A stretch of DNA of 64,000 bases from Labrenzia sp. DG1229 (GTDB lineage Bacteria > Pseudomonadota > Alphaproteobacteria > Rhizobiales > Stappiaceae). The position numbers and the translations under genes were made by a program. The DNA lies in assembly GCF_000521215.1 (NCBI RefSeq), contig NZ_KI928948.1, positions 14,333 through 78,332 of the forward strand. The letters are read 5' to 3'. The first letter of the stretch is position 1. Every line of letters starts with the position of its first letter. The notes beneath the pieces were generated by a model. It was given only the letters and a program-made list of their open reading frames with translations, was not told the origin of the DNA and ran no database searches. Below are positions 17,767-26,577 of the stretch, in pieces.

Positions 17767-18192
17767 GTGAAACTTTCTTTAGATACAGCGCAGAAAATTG
17801 TCTCAGCCGCTTTGGACTGGCGGCGCGCCCATGGGATGAAACCCATAACGATCGCGGTTCTTGACAGCGGCGGATTCTTGATCGCGCTGGCCCGCGAAGA
17901 TGGCACCAGCAATCTGCGTCCTGACATTGCGCAGGGCAAGGCGCGGGGGGCCATCGGTATGGGGCTCGGCTCACGCGCCCTGTTTGAACGGGCAAAGTCA
18001 CAGCCCTATTTTATCCAAGCCATGAACAGCATTGCCGAAGGATCGCTGGTGCCGGTTCCCGGCGGCGTTTTAATCAAGGAGGACGGCCAAGTCCTGGGAG
18101 CAGTTGGAATAACCGGTGACTCGTCCGACAATGATGAAACTTGCGCAATCGCAGCAATTGAGGCTGCCGGATTTACGGCAGACGGAGGCTAA
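17767..18192 (+). CDS. GlcG/HbpS-like heme-degrading-fold protein (DUF336)
   Basis: The 141-residue protein matches the GlcG/HbpS family: MKLSLDTAQKIVSAALDWRR start, the central IAVLDSGGFLIALARED, and the C-terminal GGVLIKEDGQVLGAVGITGD followed by DDETCAIAAIEA-like residues. Family members sit beside glycolate and diol catabolism genes and some bind heme; the biochemical role is unclear. It starts at GTG six bases after a GGGGG run. It is the last intact gene of the aminotransferase/TRAP block. Confidence 0.85.
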   Translation: MKLSLDTAQKIVSAALDWRRAHGMKPITIAVLDSGGFLIALAREDGTSNLRPDIAQGKARGAIGMGLGSRALFERAKSQPYFIQAMNSIAEGSLVPVPGGVLIKEDGQVLGAVGITGDSSDNDETCAIAAIEAAGFTADGG

Positions 18193-18371
18193 TCGACGCC
18201 CGAAGCGACTGGAACGGTTAGACCGCCCCCAACGTCCGGCTTTCCACCCGTAATTCTCCGTTAAAATTTTGCTGCGTTAGCAAAATTTGCGCAGCAAGAC
18301 CTTGCTATGTCAAATCTCAACGAAGAAGTTTCCTGAGCGTGTTTCGGCGATCAGTTGAATCCACCGAATTG

Positions 18372-18638
18372 ATGAAGGCATCGAAGTTTTCGGACGCGCA
18401 GAAAGCGTTCATCCTGAAGCGCGGGGAAGAAGGTGTTCCCGTGGCTGAGATCTGCCGTGAAGCCGGGATCAGCCAGGCGACGTATTTCAACTGGCGCAAG
18501 AAGTATGCGGGTCTGATGCCCTCGGAGATGAAGCGGCTCAGAGAGCTAGAGCAAGAGAATGCTCGGCTCAAGAAGATCGTCGCAGACCTGTCTCTCGACA
18601 AGGAGATGCTCCAGGACATCGTCAAGCGAAAGCTCTGA
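18372..18638 (+). CDS. IS407-type transposase orfA
   Basis: The 88-residue protein starts MKASKFSDAQKAFILKRGEE. It has a helix-turn-helix (VAEICREAGISQATYFNWRKKY) and a coiled-coil ending (LRELEQENARLKKIVADLSL). It is the DNA-binding subunit that fuses to orfB by -1 frameshifting. The frame is open to a GTG at 18339, but the ATG at 18372 gives the normal family length. Confidence 0.87.
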   Translation: MKASKFSDAQKAFILKRGEEGVPVAEICREAGISQATYFNWRKKYAGLMPSEMKRLRELEQENARLKKIVADLSLDKEMLQDIVKRKL

Positions 18639-18670
18639 GGCCTGCCCGGAAAAGAACACTGGTCGACGAG

Positions 18671-19474
18671 ATGCGGTCGGACTGGTCGGTGTCCATTCGC
18701 CGTTCCTGCGCGGTGATCCGGTTTGACCCGACGACCTACCGTTATAGATCCCGTAGGCCCGGTCAGGCCGCTTTGGAACAGCGGATCAGAGAGATTTGCC
18801 AGACGCGTGTCCGGTTCGGATACCGGCGGGTGCATGTCTTGTTGCGCCGCGAGGGCTGGATGATCAATCAGAAGAAAACGCGGCGGATCTACAACGAGTT
18901 GGGCCTGCAACTGAGGAACAAGCATCCCAAGCGCCGGGTGAAGGCAAAGCTGCGCGAAGACCGGCAGGAAGCTGTCGAGCCGAACGATGTGTGGGCGATG
19001 GATTTCGTGCATGACCAACTCGCCACCGGCCGGAAGATCCGCGTTCTGACAGTGATCGACACGTATTCTCGCTATGTGCCGGCGCTTGACCCACGTTTCA
19101 GCTACCGGGGTGAGGATGTGGTGAGAACCTTGGAGATCGTCTGTAAGCAGATTGGCTATCCGAAGACGATCCGGGTCGATCAGGGCTCCGAGTTCATCTC
19201 GCGGGATCTCGATCTGTGGGCCTATAGAAGAGGCGTCACGCTTGACTTCTCCAGGCCAGGAAAACCGACGGACAACGCATTCATCGAGGCCTTCAACGGC
19301 CGGTTCAGGGCCGAGTGCCTGAATGCGCACTGGTTCCTGAGCCTTGCGGATGCGGTCGAAAAGTTGGAGGATTGGCGAAAGGACTATAATGAGCAACGAC
19401 CTCATGGCGCTATCGGCAACAACGTTCCGATAGACCTAATGAAATCAGAACACGTAGCCAGCCCGTGTTCATGA
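18671..19474 (+). CDS. IS407-type transposase orfB (DDE integrase)
   Basis: The 267-residue protein contains the HTH_21 segment (RVRFGYRRVHVLLRREGW) and an rve core with catalytic acids in VWAMDFVHDQL, RVDQGSEFISRDL and DNAFIEAFNGRFRAEC. It lies in the -1 frame relative to orfA, as expected for the family. All three catalytic residues are present, so the element could still move. Confidence 0.9.
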   Translation: MRSDWSVSIRRSCAVIRFDPTTYRYRSRRPGQAALEQRIREICQTRVRFGYRRVHVLLRREGWMINQKKTRRIYNELGLQLRNKHPKRRVKAKLREDRQEAVEPNDVWAMDFVHDQLATGRKIRVLTVIDTYSRYVPALDPRFSYRGEDVVRTLEIVCKQIGYPKTIRVDQGSEFISRDLDLWAYRRGVTLDFSRPGKPTDNAFIEAFNGRFRAECLNAHWFLSLADAVEKLEDWRKDYNEQRPHGAIGNNVPIDLMKSEHVASPCS

Positions 19475-19726
19475 TTTGGACCAGAAAACTCTAGCCCACC
19501 TCGAGGGCACGTTGGGTAGCACTTCAACAACCAGCGGACTCCGCGCTGAATTGGATGGAATTCGGGTCTCAGGTCAGTGAGGCTAGTTGACCCTTCTCGC
19601 ATTGGCAGGGCGAGGCGCAAAAATCAGTTTCGGCTGTGAGAGGTTTGTGGAAACAATGTCGCAATGATGGTCTAGTTTAGAACCAGCTCTAAAAACAGAC
19701 AGAAAACATATAGTTAAAAAACATAA

Positions 19727-19816
19727 TGGCGGAGAGGAAGGGATTCGAACCCTCGAGACGGTTGCCCGTCTACTCCCTTAGCAGGGGAGCGCCTTCGACC
19801 ACTCGGCCACCTCTCC
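19727..19816 (-). tRNA. tRNA-Ser (anticodon GCU)
   Basis: The reverse complement folds as a 90-nt serine tRNA. The 5' acceptor strand GGAGAGG (19816-19810) pairs with CCTCTCC, followed by discriminator G and an encoded CCA. The D arm is GTGGCCGAGTGG, the anticodon stem-loop CTCCCCTGCTAAGGGAG carries GCT, a long variable arm is present, and the T arm contains GGTTCGAATCC. It reads AGC and AGU codons. Its 3' end faces the IS-bounded region to the left, the side on which tRNA-targeted islands insert. Confidence 0.95.
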
Positions 19817-19819
19817 GGC

Positions 19820-20306
19820 AAATCCCGTTTAGTGCCCGACGCGTTGGGAAGCAAGCCCTTTTTCGCCCTCAGTGAACTTTTCCACCTCGGGCTCTCAAGC
19901 AGTTTCGCGCAGGATCATGCCGCGAACGAAGCGAGACTTGCACAGGTCTGTGCGCAAACCCGCGGCGGGTTTGTCTGTTCGTTGATCTCGTTGAGAAGTT
20001 CACCAATTGCGCGGGGTGCGCGGGAAGACAGAAATGCTGCCGACAAGATAGAAGCCGAACATCTCTTCATTGGTTTCCCCAACGAGCTGAGGTCACGTCT
20101 GGACACACGCGAGACCGGGGCATCGGCAGGTTCTTGACACTCGGCATGCCTCCACACAGCAATTCCGGCGTGTTTCCTGGAGTTTGTGATTCTGCCCCAA
20201 CAGAGCATGCGTCACGTAACGCCTCCTCTCTTCCGACTCCTGAGAACGGCGCGCGGCGGGACACCTGCCTGCCGACGTCTTCCAAATGAGAGCGCTTAAA
20301 AACCGA
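19820..20306. other. No gene recognised; one stem-loop
   Basis: Nothing in this 490-base stretch gives a recognisable protein on either strand. A small hairpin, CAAACCCG with CGGGTTTG and a CGG loop, lies at 19955-19973. Short open frames here have no family resemblance that I can see. Confidence 0.5.
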
Positions 20307-21587
20307 CTACTCGAACAACGAAGGCAGGAACATGGAGATTGCGGGAACGTAGGTCACCAGCATGAGCGCTGCGAAAAGAGCCAGGTAAAAAGGCCAGATC
20401 GACTTCAGGGCTTCCTCGATCTTTATCTTGCCGACCGCGCATCCGACAAAAAGGCATGTGCCGACCGGAGGTGTGCATAGCCCGAGGCCGAGATTGACCA
20501 GGAGCATTATCCCGAATTGGACCGGATCCATGCCGAGGTCACGCGCGATCGGCAGGAAAATTGGCGTGCAAATCAATATCAGGGCGGCCATGTCCATGAT
20601 CATGCCGAGCATGAGAAGCATGATATTGATCATGAGAAGAATGACGATCTTGTGCTCGGAAATGCCAAGCAGAAACTCGCTCAGCTTTGCAGGAACCTGG
20701 TACAGCGCGAGCAGATAGGCGAACGAACTTGCGAATCCGATGAGGATCATGACCATGGCGGTCGTGCGCAGCGCCGACGTCACCGAGATCACAAACTCGT
20801 TCCAGCCAAGTGTCCGGTAGGCAACTGCGGTCAGGACAAGCGCGTAAATTGCCCCGAACGCACCGGATTCCGTAACCGTGAAGACGCCGGAGAGCACGCC
20901 ACCGACAATGATGACTGCAGTTATGAGACCAGGTATGGCGCTGACCGCCGTCTGCAGCACAACCTGCCAGCCGGGAAATGGCTCCGACCCGTAATTGTGC
21001 TTCAGGGCGACCACATAAGCAGCAACCGCAAGACAGAGACACATCACCATGCCCGGGATGACGCCGGCCAGAAACAGTTTCGAGATTGAAATTCCACCAC
21101 CGGCAGCGACAACGAAGATGATCATGTTGTGGCTCGGCGGGATCACAATGCCCGCGATCGACGAGGTTACGGTCACGTTGACCGCATAGTCAGGGCGGTA
21201 GCCCTTTTCCTTCATCACCGGGATCAGCAAAGAGCCGAGCGCCGAAATGTCGGCAATCGCAGAGCCGGATATCCCCCCGAACAGCATGCTGGAAAAGATA
21301 TTGACCGACGCGAGACCACCGCGGACATGGCCAACCAGTGCGGAGGCAAACCGGACAAGCCTTATGGCGATGCCACCGTGCAGCATCAGTTCTCCGGCAA
21401 AGACAAAGAACGGTATCGCGAGCAGGGAAAACGTCGAGATGCCCGAGATCGCGCGCTGAAAAGTCATCAGCAACGGGAACCCTTCATACCAGAACGCGGC
21501 GGCGGCCGAGATCCCCATTGCAAATGCGACTGGAACCCCGAGTATGACACTCACACCGAAGACTCCCAGCAGAATCGCGAGACCCAT
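20307..21587 (-). CDS. TRAP transporter large permease subunit (DctM family)
   Basis: The 426-residue protein has the DctM membrane pattern, with ISGSAIADISALGSLLIPVM and IVIPPSHNMIIFVVAAGG. The natural start MGLAILLGVFG lies at 21587, one base after the DctQ stop; the frame is open further upstream but that part overlaps DctQ. It forms the Na+-coupled channel of the TRAP system and is the last gene of this operon. Confidence 0.9.
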   Translation of the reverse strand: MGLAILLGVFGVSVILGVPVAFAMGISAAAAFWYEGFPLLMTFQRAISGISTFSLLAIPFFVFAGELMLHGGIAIRLVRFASALVGHVRGGLASVNIFSSMLFGGISGSAIADISALGSLLIPVMKEKGYRPDYAVNVTVTSSIAGIVIPPSHNMIIFVVAAGGGISISKLFLAGVIPGMVMCLCLAVAAYVVALKHNYGSEPFPGWQVVLQTAVSAIPGLITAVIIVGGVLSGVFTVTESGAFGAIYALVLTAVAYRTLGWNEFVISVTSALRTTAMVMILIGFASSFAYLLALYQVPAKLSEFLLGISEHKIVILLMINIMLLMLGMIMDMAALILICTPIFLPIARDLGMDPVQFGIMLLVNLGLGLCTPPVGTCLFVGCAVGKIKIEEALKSIWPFYLALFAALMLVTYVPAISMFLPSLFE

Positions 21588-21588
21588 T

Positions 21589-22119
21589 TCAGTTTTCCTT
21601 CTTGATTTCGTAGATCTCGCCGCGGAGCGCAAAGCGGCTGCGAAGCAGGAACCTTGCGCCTGCAAAAATCACCATCAGTGCGCCGCAGGCAATGGCTGCG
21701 GCAGTCCGGATGCTTTCGGGAACATTGAGCATCGGGAGAAGTGTCGACCAGCCGAACTGGAACAATTCAAGGCTTGCGACCAGCATCACACCACCAAAAA
21801 CGGCAAGACAGAGGTCAGTCAACAGCAAAAGCACCTGTTTCACCTTCGGCGGCAGCGCATCCCGCAACACCGTGACGCCGAGGTGCGTTTCCTCGTGAAT
21901 GCCGACCGCAGCACCAAGGAACGTGATGTAACAGATCAACAGCAAGGCAAGCTGCTCAACCCAGGTCGGTGTCTGATTGAGAACATATCTACCAAAGACC
22001 AGCCAACCGAAGGTCGCGACAAGGATCACAAGCGCGATTGATCCGATGAGTACACAGACTTTTTTCAGCAGGAACAACCAGTGTTCGAGCCGATCCGGGG
22101 TGCTGCCAGAGCGCGACAT
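21589..22119 (-). CDS. TRAP transporter small membrane subunit (DctQ family)
   Basis: The 176-residue protein has four hydrophobic segments and the DctQ signature TPTWVEQLALLLICYITFLGAA. GGAG lies ahead of the ATG. It is separated from the DctP gene by a strong hairpin and is almost directly followed by the DctM gene. Confidence 0.87.
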   Translation of the reverse strand: MSRSGSTPDRLEHWLFLLKKVCVLIGSIALVILVATFGWLVFGRYVLNQTPTWVEQLALLLICYITFLGAAVGIHEETHLGVTVLRDALPPKVKQVLLLLTDLCLAVFGGVMLVASLELFQFGWSTLLPMLNVPESIRTAAAIACGALMVIFAGARFLLRSRFALRGEIYEIKKEN

Positions 22120-22133
22120 CAGTCTTCTCCAGT

Positions 22134-22160
22134 GCGGACTGCGCTTGCAGCGCAGTCCGC
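22134..22160 (-). terminator. Hairpin between dctP and dctQ genes
   Basis: GCGGACTGCGC and GCGCAGTCCGC form a perfect 11-bp stem with a TTGCA loop. The hairpin starts just 10 bases after the DctP stop. No T-run follows, so it may act as an mRNA stabiliser or partial terminator rather than a full stop. Confidence 0.6.
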
Positions 22161-22169
22161 CTTCATTGC

Positions 22170-23168
22170 TTACTGGGCGTTCTTGAACATCTCGACCAGA
22201 TCGGTCAGATCAGGGCTTTGTGCCAGGAACTGATCGTATACCGGCGACATTGCAGCCTGGAACGGAGCCTTGTCTGCAATCTCATTCACCGTCACGCCAC
22301 CCTCGGACACCTTGGCCATGCTGGCGGACTCGCGCTCCTGCCAGAGCTTGCGCTGCAATTCGGTGCTGTTGCGCCCGGCCTCCCTGACGATTTCCTGCTG
22401 CTCGGCTGTCAGGGAATCGAAGGTCTTCTTGCTCATGCATAGGCACTCCGGAATGATCAGGTGCTGCGTGAGCGAGTAATATCCCGCGACTTCGAAGTGG
22501 TTGGTTGATTCATAGGATGGCGGGTTGTTTTCCGCTCCGTCGACAACACCGGTCTTGATCGCCTGGTAGACTTCGGCAAACGCCATCGGCGTTGCGTTGC
22601 CACCGAGCGAATCCACCATGCCGACGAACAGGTCATTGTTCATCACCCGAATTTTCATGCCCTCGACATCAGCAGGCTCGTTGATCGCCTTGACCGAGGT
22701 GTAGAACGAACGCGCACCTGCATCGTAGTATCCAAGAGCGACAAGGCCCTTCGCTTCCAGACCTTTGCTGAGAGCCTTGCCCGGCTCCCCGTCCATCACC
22801 TTGTACATCTGGTCGACATCTTTGAAGATAAAGGGAAGCGAGACAACATTCGCCTCCGGAACGACCTGCCCCATCGGCCCGAGGCTGAATACGCCGAAAT
22901 CGATGACACCGAGCCTTGTCTGCTCGATTGCATCCGGCTGAGACCCAAGAACGCCGCTATGGAAGACCTTACCGGAAATCGCGCCATCGGTCTTTTCACT
23001 GACCTCCTTCACGAAGGATTCCATGCCGTGCGAGACAGGATAATCCTCAACGTGAATGTTCCATCCGCGAAGGTCGCGTGCTTCGGCGACGACTGTTGCC
23101 AGGAGCAGAGACGCGGCGACGGTCGTACCACGCAGCGCACCCATTTTAAGTGATTTCATCAAAGTCAT
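22170..23168 (-). CDS. TRAP transporter solute-binding protein (DctP family)
   Basis: The 332-residue protein has a signal peptide ending around VVAEARD. The DctP domain includes the substrate arginine in GMKIRVMNNDLFVGM and the motif MAFAEVYQAIKTGVVDGAENNP. GGGAGGA precedes the ATG. Upstream lies the TTTACAAAT motif cluster, so this operon is probably controlled by the GntR protein at 25317. The neighbours (SDR, RraA, cupin) suggest a sugar-acid or hydroxy-acid ligand. Confidence 0.9.
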   Translation of the reverse strand: MTLMKSLKMGALRGTTVAASLLLATVVAEARDLRGWNIHVEDYPVSHGMESFVKEVSEKTDGAISGKVFHSGVLGSQPDAIEQTRLGVIDFGVFSLGPMGQVVPEANVVSLPFIFKDVDQMYKVMDGEPGKALSKGLEAKGLVALGYYDAGARSFYTSVKAINEPADVEGMKIRVMNNDLFVGMVDSLGGNATPMAFAEVYQAIKTGVVDGAENNPPSYESTNHFEVAGYYSLTQHLIIPECLCMSKKTFDSLTAEQQEIVREAGRNSTELQRKLWQERESASMAKVSEGGVTVNEIADKAPFQAAMSPVYDQFLAQSPDLTDLVEMFKNAQ

Positions 23169-23205
23169 TGGATCCTCCCTTTTGACCTGGTAGCACGATA
23201 TGTAT

Positions 23206-23222
23206 TTTACAAATTATTACAA
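23206..23222. promoter_or_regulatory. TTTACAAAT-type operator upstream of dctP
   Basis: TTTACAAATTATTACAA lies 38 bases before the DctP start. Close relatives occur at 23322-23347, 24315-24336, 24536-24560 and 26578-26604, all in promoter gaps of the same catabolic set. It is the likely GntR-family operator. Confidence 0.55.
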
Positions 23223-23321
23223 GTTAAAAATCTATCTTACAATTTTTTGAGCTAAGCAACGGATTTTGCGAGAAAAATCTCCCCGCCCTGCCAGCGTTTG
23301 GTGAAATTTTCCGAAATTTGT

Positions 23322-23347
23322 TTTACAAATCTGTCCGAATTTACAAA
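23322..23347. promoter_or_regulatory. Paired TTTACAAA half-sites
   Basis: TTTACAAAT (23322-23330) and TTTACAAAC (23340-23348) are repeated 18 bases apart, between the SDR and the DctP promoter. They resemble the motif at 23206 and probably belong to the same regulon. Confidence 0.45.
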
Positions 23348-23364
23348 CAACTGGCGACAAGCAG

Positions 23365-23386
23365 GCGAGGCCATGAAAGGCCTCGC
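23365..23386 (-). terminator. Hairpin after the SDR gene
   Basis: GCGAGGCC and GGCCTCGC form an 8-bp stem with an ATGAAA loop, nine bases beyond the SDR stop on the minus strand. No clear T-run follows. Confidence 0.45.
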
Positions 23387-23394
23387 TGTCCGCA

Positions 23395-24141
23395 TCAGGA
23401 GAAGAACAGGCCACCATTGATGTCAACGCAGGCACCGGTGATGTAGGCAGCCTGGTCAGATGCGAGAAACACCGCCAAGTTCGCCACTTCTTCGGACGTC
23501 CCCTCACGCTTGAGCGGCGTGACACCGGCGACGTGCTGGCGCACCTCCGGCTTTGTGAAGACGTTGTGAAAATCCGTATCGATCATTCCCGGACACAGGG
23601 CATTGACCCGAATTCGAGGCGCGAGCTCCTTTGCCATGCCTCGTGTCATCGTCATGACAGCCCCCTTCGACATCGCATAGGCCATTGCTCCGGGGCCACC
23701 GCCATCCCGACCGGCCTGCGAAGCCATGTTCACGATCGCCGCACCCGGTCTCAGATGTGGCAGGGCCGCCTGAACAAGCAGAAGCGCCGACGTTGCATTA
23801 AGGTCGAAAACCGACTGCCAATGCTCAGGCGTGATCTCGGCAATCGACTTGCGAGCAATCAATCCACCCGTTATCGGCATGACGATATCCACCCCGCCGA
23901 ATTCATCGATCGCCCTTGCGACCAACGCGTCAACATCCGTCTTCTTCGTCATGTCGCCCTGCAAAGCAAAGGCTTTTCCTCCCGCAGTACGAATCTCGTC
24001 GACAGCACTGTCGGCACCCGCGCCACTGCTGAAATAATTTACGGCAACGCTGGCCCCGGCCTTTGCCAACGCCATTACGCAGGCGCGACCGATATCCCGG
24101 CCACCACCAGATACGATTGCAGCTTTTCCGCTGAGGTTCAT
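23395..24141 (-). CDS. Short-chain dehydrogenase/reductase
   Basis: The 248-residue protein shows the classical SDR cofactor motif VSGGGRDIGRA near residue 10 and the active-site YAMSKGA. It ends in ITGACVDINGGLFFS, as 3-oxoacyl-reductase-like sugar-acid dehydrogenases do. The ATG at 24141 has AGGAG nine bases upstream; the earlier ATG at 24150 directly abuts that site. It probably oxidises a hydroxyl of the compound imported by the neighbouring TRAP system. Confidence 0.88.
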   Translation of the reverse strand: MNLSGKAAIVSGGGRDIGRACVMALAKAGASVAVNYFSSGAGADSAVDEIRTAGGKAFALQGDMTKKTDVDALVARAIDEFGGVDIVMPITGGLIARKSIAEITPEHWQSVFDLNATSALLLVQAALPHLRPGAAIVNMASQAGRDGGGPGAMAYAMSKGAVMTMTRGMAKELAPRIRVNALCPGMIDTDFHNVFTKPEVRQHVAGVTPLKREGTSEEVANLAVFLASDQAAYITGACVDINGGLFFS

Positions 24142-24624
24142 TTCGGACATCTCCTGAATGTTGCTGTTTGACTATCGGCTAGAAATCTGGCGCTTCGCGT
24201 CGCTCCAGGCTGTATGCTCCGCATTCCGCCCGGCTCCGGGACACCGTCGACAACTCGGCAATCCGGAGGCGCCTCAACCGCATAACGCACCTTCGGCGTC
24301 CAAATCAAGACTAATTTTTACAAATAATTACAAAACAAGAACGCCCAAGGAAAAAGAGGCCCGCCCATTCCCCATCGGATAAATTCACAGATAGATTTAC
24401 CAGTGAATCCGAAGCCAGTTCGCGACAATTATGGGTAACACTTGAATTGAAAACGCAATTTTTGTCATATTTTTCATCAATTTATATGAAATTAGCCTCA
24501 CCTACCCCTCTCCCCTGATCGCATCCAAAGCTGTGATTTACAAATATTTGACAAATTATGCTGCACTGGCTAGTTTCCGGCGCAAATCAAACATCTGTAT
24601 CAAACCGGCAACGGAGCATTTTCC
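24142..24624. promoter_or_regulatory. Divergent control region with two TTTACAAAT clusters
   Basis: This 480-base gap between the SDR (minus) and RraA (plus) genes holds no recognisable gene. Two motif clusters are visible: TTTTTACAAATAATTACAAA (24315-24334) and TTTACAAATATTTGACAAAT (24537-24556). The second lies about 70 bases before the RraA start. Both resemble the motif before DctP and before the cupin gene. Confidence 0.5.
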
Positions 24625-25341
24625 ATGAACGGACATATCAATGTAACGGAAATGAAACTGATGCAGGTAAGCACTGCAACATTGACAACGGTCTTGTTCA
24701 AACGCGGTTTGAGAAACATTTTTCTGCAAGGTCTGAACCGTTTGCACCCCGGCCCAAACATGGTCGGCCCGGCCTATACGCTGCGCTACATACCGGCTCG
24801 TGAGGATCTGGACATTCTCGACTCGTTTGCCGACCGCAGCAATGCTCAGAGGAAGGGTGTCGAGGAGTGTCCGTCCGGCGCTGTTTTTGTCATCGATGCC
24901 AGGGGAGACGCTTCTGCTGCCTCAGCCGGGTGCATTCTTGCGGCACGGTTGCAGTCCAGGGGCTGCAGAGGCGTCGTGACCGACGGCGGCTTTCGCGACA
25001 CGCCCGAAATAGCCGGCCTGTCGATGCCCAGCTACCATGCCCGCCCCAGCGCTCCGACAAACCTCACCAAACACCACGCGATCGCAATAAATGACCCGAT
25101 TGCTTGCGGAGGGGTTTCAGTTTTTCCCGGAGACATTATCGTGGGAGACAACGAGGGAGTTGTTTGCATACCGCAACATATGGCAAACGAAGTTGCGGAA
25201 GAGGCAGCAGAGATGACTGTCTTTGAAGACTTCGTAATGGAAATGGTGCAACTAGGCGCGTCGACATTCGGGCTCTACCCCCCGACCGATCCGTCGACTA
25301 TGGACAGGTTTAAGACGTGGCGGAAGGAAAAAGGCAGATAG
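24625..25341 (+). CDS. RraA/HMG-aldolase-like family protein
   Basis: The 238-residue protein belongs to the RraA-like fold used by 4-hydroxy-4-methyl-2-oxoglutarate/oxaloacetate aldolases and related catabolic enzymes. The hallmark metal and substrate residues lie in VVTDGGFRD (R124, D125), preceded by VIDARGD and followed by VFPGDIIVGDNEGVVCIP. Class II HMG aldolases cleave or decarboxylate 2-oxo acids. Its 3' end overlaps the GntR gene start by 25 bases, so the two are co-transcribed. Confidence 0.85.
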   Translation: MNGHINVTEMKLMQVSTATLTTVLFKRGLRNIFLQGLNRLHPGPNMVGPAYTLRYIPAREDLDILDSFADRSNAQRKGVEECPSGAVFVIDARGDASAASAGCILAARLQSRGCRGVVTDGGFRDTPEIAGLSMPSYHARPSAPTNLTKHHAIAINDPIACGGVSVFPGDIIVGDNEGVVCIPQHMANEVAEEAAEMTVFEDFVMEMVQLGASTFGLYPPTDPSTMDRFKTWRKEKGR

Positions 25342-26048
25342 ACCAGCCCTCGACAACCGAGCGACAAGTCCGGGACCGGACACTCTCCGACAAGGTTTAC
25401 GAGAGCATTCTTGCCAAAATAATGGATGGGGACATTCCCATCGGAGCAAAATTGCCGACTGAGCAAACCCTTTCCGAGGAACTGGGTGTGTCCAGGCCAA
25501 TTTTACGCCAGGCCCTCAAGCAATTGCGTGAAGATGACGTTGTTGTTTCCCGCCAGGGGTCAGGGTCATATGTAAAGCGGCGTCCGGAGGGAGCTGTGCT
25601 CGATTTTGCCCCGGTTGGGTCCATCGCAGATATTCAGCGCACATTCGAATTCAGGGCAGCCGTCGAGGGAGAAGCTGCCTTTCTCGCCGCTGAACGGCGC
25701 ACGGACGCCAATTTGAAACAACTGCAGGAGACGCTTGAGGAACTGGACCGCTGCATCAGTGAGAATGAACTTGGCGTCGTCGCCGACGAAGATTTTCACG
25801 TCGCCGTTTGCAATGCGTCCGACAACAAGTATTTCGTCGCAGCCAGATCTTCCATGAAGTCCAATATTCTGACAGGGATGAACCTGACCAGAAACCTCTC
25901 TCTTACCAAGCCGGAGGACAGGCTGCGTCTTGTCCAGGGAGAGCACTACGACATCTTCGAGGCGATCAGGGCGCGCGACAGCGAGGCAGCAAGGGCAGCG
26001 ATGCGTGCCCATGTTGAAAACGCCAGAAAGCGGATTTTCGAAGGCTGA
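25317..26048 (+). CDS. GntR-family regulator with FCD domain
   Basis: The 243-residue protein has a winged helix in residues about 22-90 (GAKLPTEQTLSEELGVSRPILRQALKQL, wing RQGSGSYV) and an FCD domain. The FCD domain carries the metal-site residues in EFRAAVEGEAA, DEDFHVAVCNAS and GEHYDIFEAIRARD. It starts at GTG inside the RraA gene. It is the only regulator in the 20.3-26.6 kb set, so it is the best candidate to bind the repeated TTTACAAAT motif. Confidence 0.87.
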   Translation: MAEGKRQIDQPSTTERQVRDRTLSDKVYESILAKIMDGDIPIGAKLPTEQTLSEELGVSRPILRQALKQLREDDVVVSRQGSGSYVKRRPEGAVLDFAPVGSIADIQRTFEFRAAVEGEAAFLAAERRTDANLKQLQETLEELDRCISENELGVVADEDFHVAVCNASDNKYFVAARSSMKSNILTGMNLTRNLSLTKPEDRLRLVQGEHYDIFEAIRARDSEAARAAMRAHVENARKRIFEG

Positions 26049-26095
26049 CCGCTGCAAAGACAGGCCCCGGATCGCATCGCTGCCTCTGGGAAACC

Positions 26096-26150
26096 AAAAA
26101 AAGCCCCCTTTGCGGAAGAAAGCTTGTGGGAATTCTTGTCGCAAAGGGGC
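26096..26150 (-). terminator. Rho-independent terminator of the cupin gene
   Basis: Read on the minus strand, GCCCCTTTGCG and its near-perfect complement (26140-26150 with 26103-26114) form an 11-bp stem with one bulge. It is followed by a run of seven T residues (26102-26096). It ends transcripts from the cupin gene and may also serve as a weak stop for the GntR gene coming from the other side. Confidence 0.75.
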
Positions 26151-26219
26151 CGGGAAGTGACGAACCTTCCGTGAAGACCGCAATTGTCTTCGGTTCAAGT
26201 TACCCGCAGTGGAAAACTG

Positions 26220-26567
26220 TCAGCTGGGTTGCCAGCCATGCGCTTCGAGAAAATCGTCCCGCCGCGGTGTAAACGCATCAAGAAGGTTCCCGGCCTCCTC
26301 GCAAACACAGGAATGGACTGCGTTTGAGGGGATCACCATCGCATCACCCGGTCCGAGCAGATTTGTCTCGCCCTCGATCGTGAAGCGAAAGCGACCCGAG
26401 GCAACATACGTGGTTTGAATATGCGGATGGTTGTGCGGCAGTCCTTCTCCACCCTTTTCGAAGCGAAACTCGACCATCATGATTTCCTTGTTTTCACAAA
26501 GAATCCTGCGCCTCGCTCCAGGACCGGAATCCATCCATGCGGATGGCGCATCTGAGTGAACCAACAT
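26220..26567 (-). CDS. Small cupin-domain protein
   Basis: The 115-residue single-domain cupin shows motif 1 with metal-ligand histidines (GLPHNHPHIQTTYVASG) and motif 2 (GDAMVIPSNAVHSCV). Such proteins in catabolic operons act as lyases, isomerases or sensors of sugar acids; KdgF-type uronate cupins are one example. Its promoter carries the TTTGTAAA motif shared with the TRAP, SDR and RraA genes, placing it in the same set. Confidence 0.85.
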   Translation of the reverse strand: MLVHSDAPSAWMDSGPGARRRILCENKEIMMVEFRFEKGGEGLPHNHPHIQTTYVASGRFRFTIEGETNLLGPGDAMVIPSNAVHSCVCEEAGNLLDAFTPRRDDFLEAHGWQPS

Positions 26568-26577
26568 GAAACCCTCA

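Larger units (their letters stand above)
18300..19530 (+). mobile_element. IS3-family element, IS407-type, near intact
   Basis: The element carries orfA and orfB in the standard overlapping order. Its right end (about 19530) is inferred from the point where similarity to the decayed copy ending near 1542 stops. The left end is not certain: I could not recognise matching inverted repeats, so 18300 is approximate. It lies in the same orientation as the decayed copy at 893-1483, and the two flank a catabolic block of about 17 kb. Confidence 0.75.

Noticed and set aside
18317-19405. 362-codon minus-strand frame
   Set aside because: It is the shadow of the IS407-type transposase genes.
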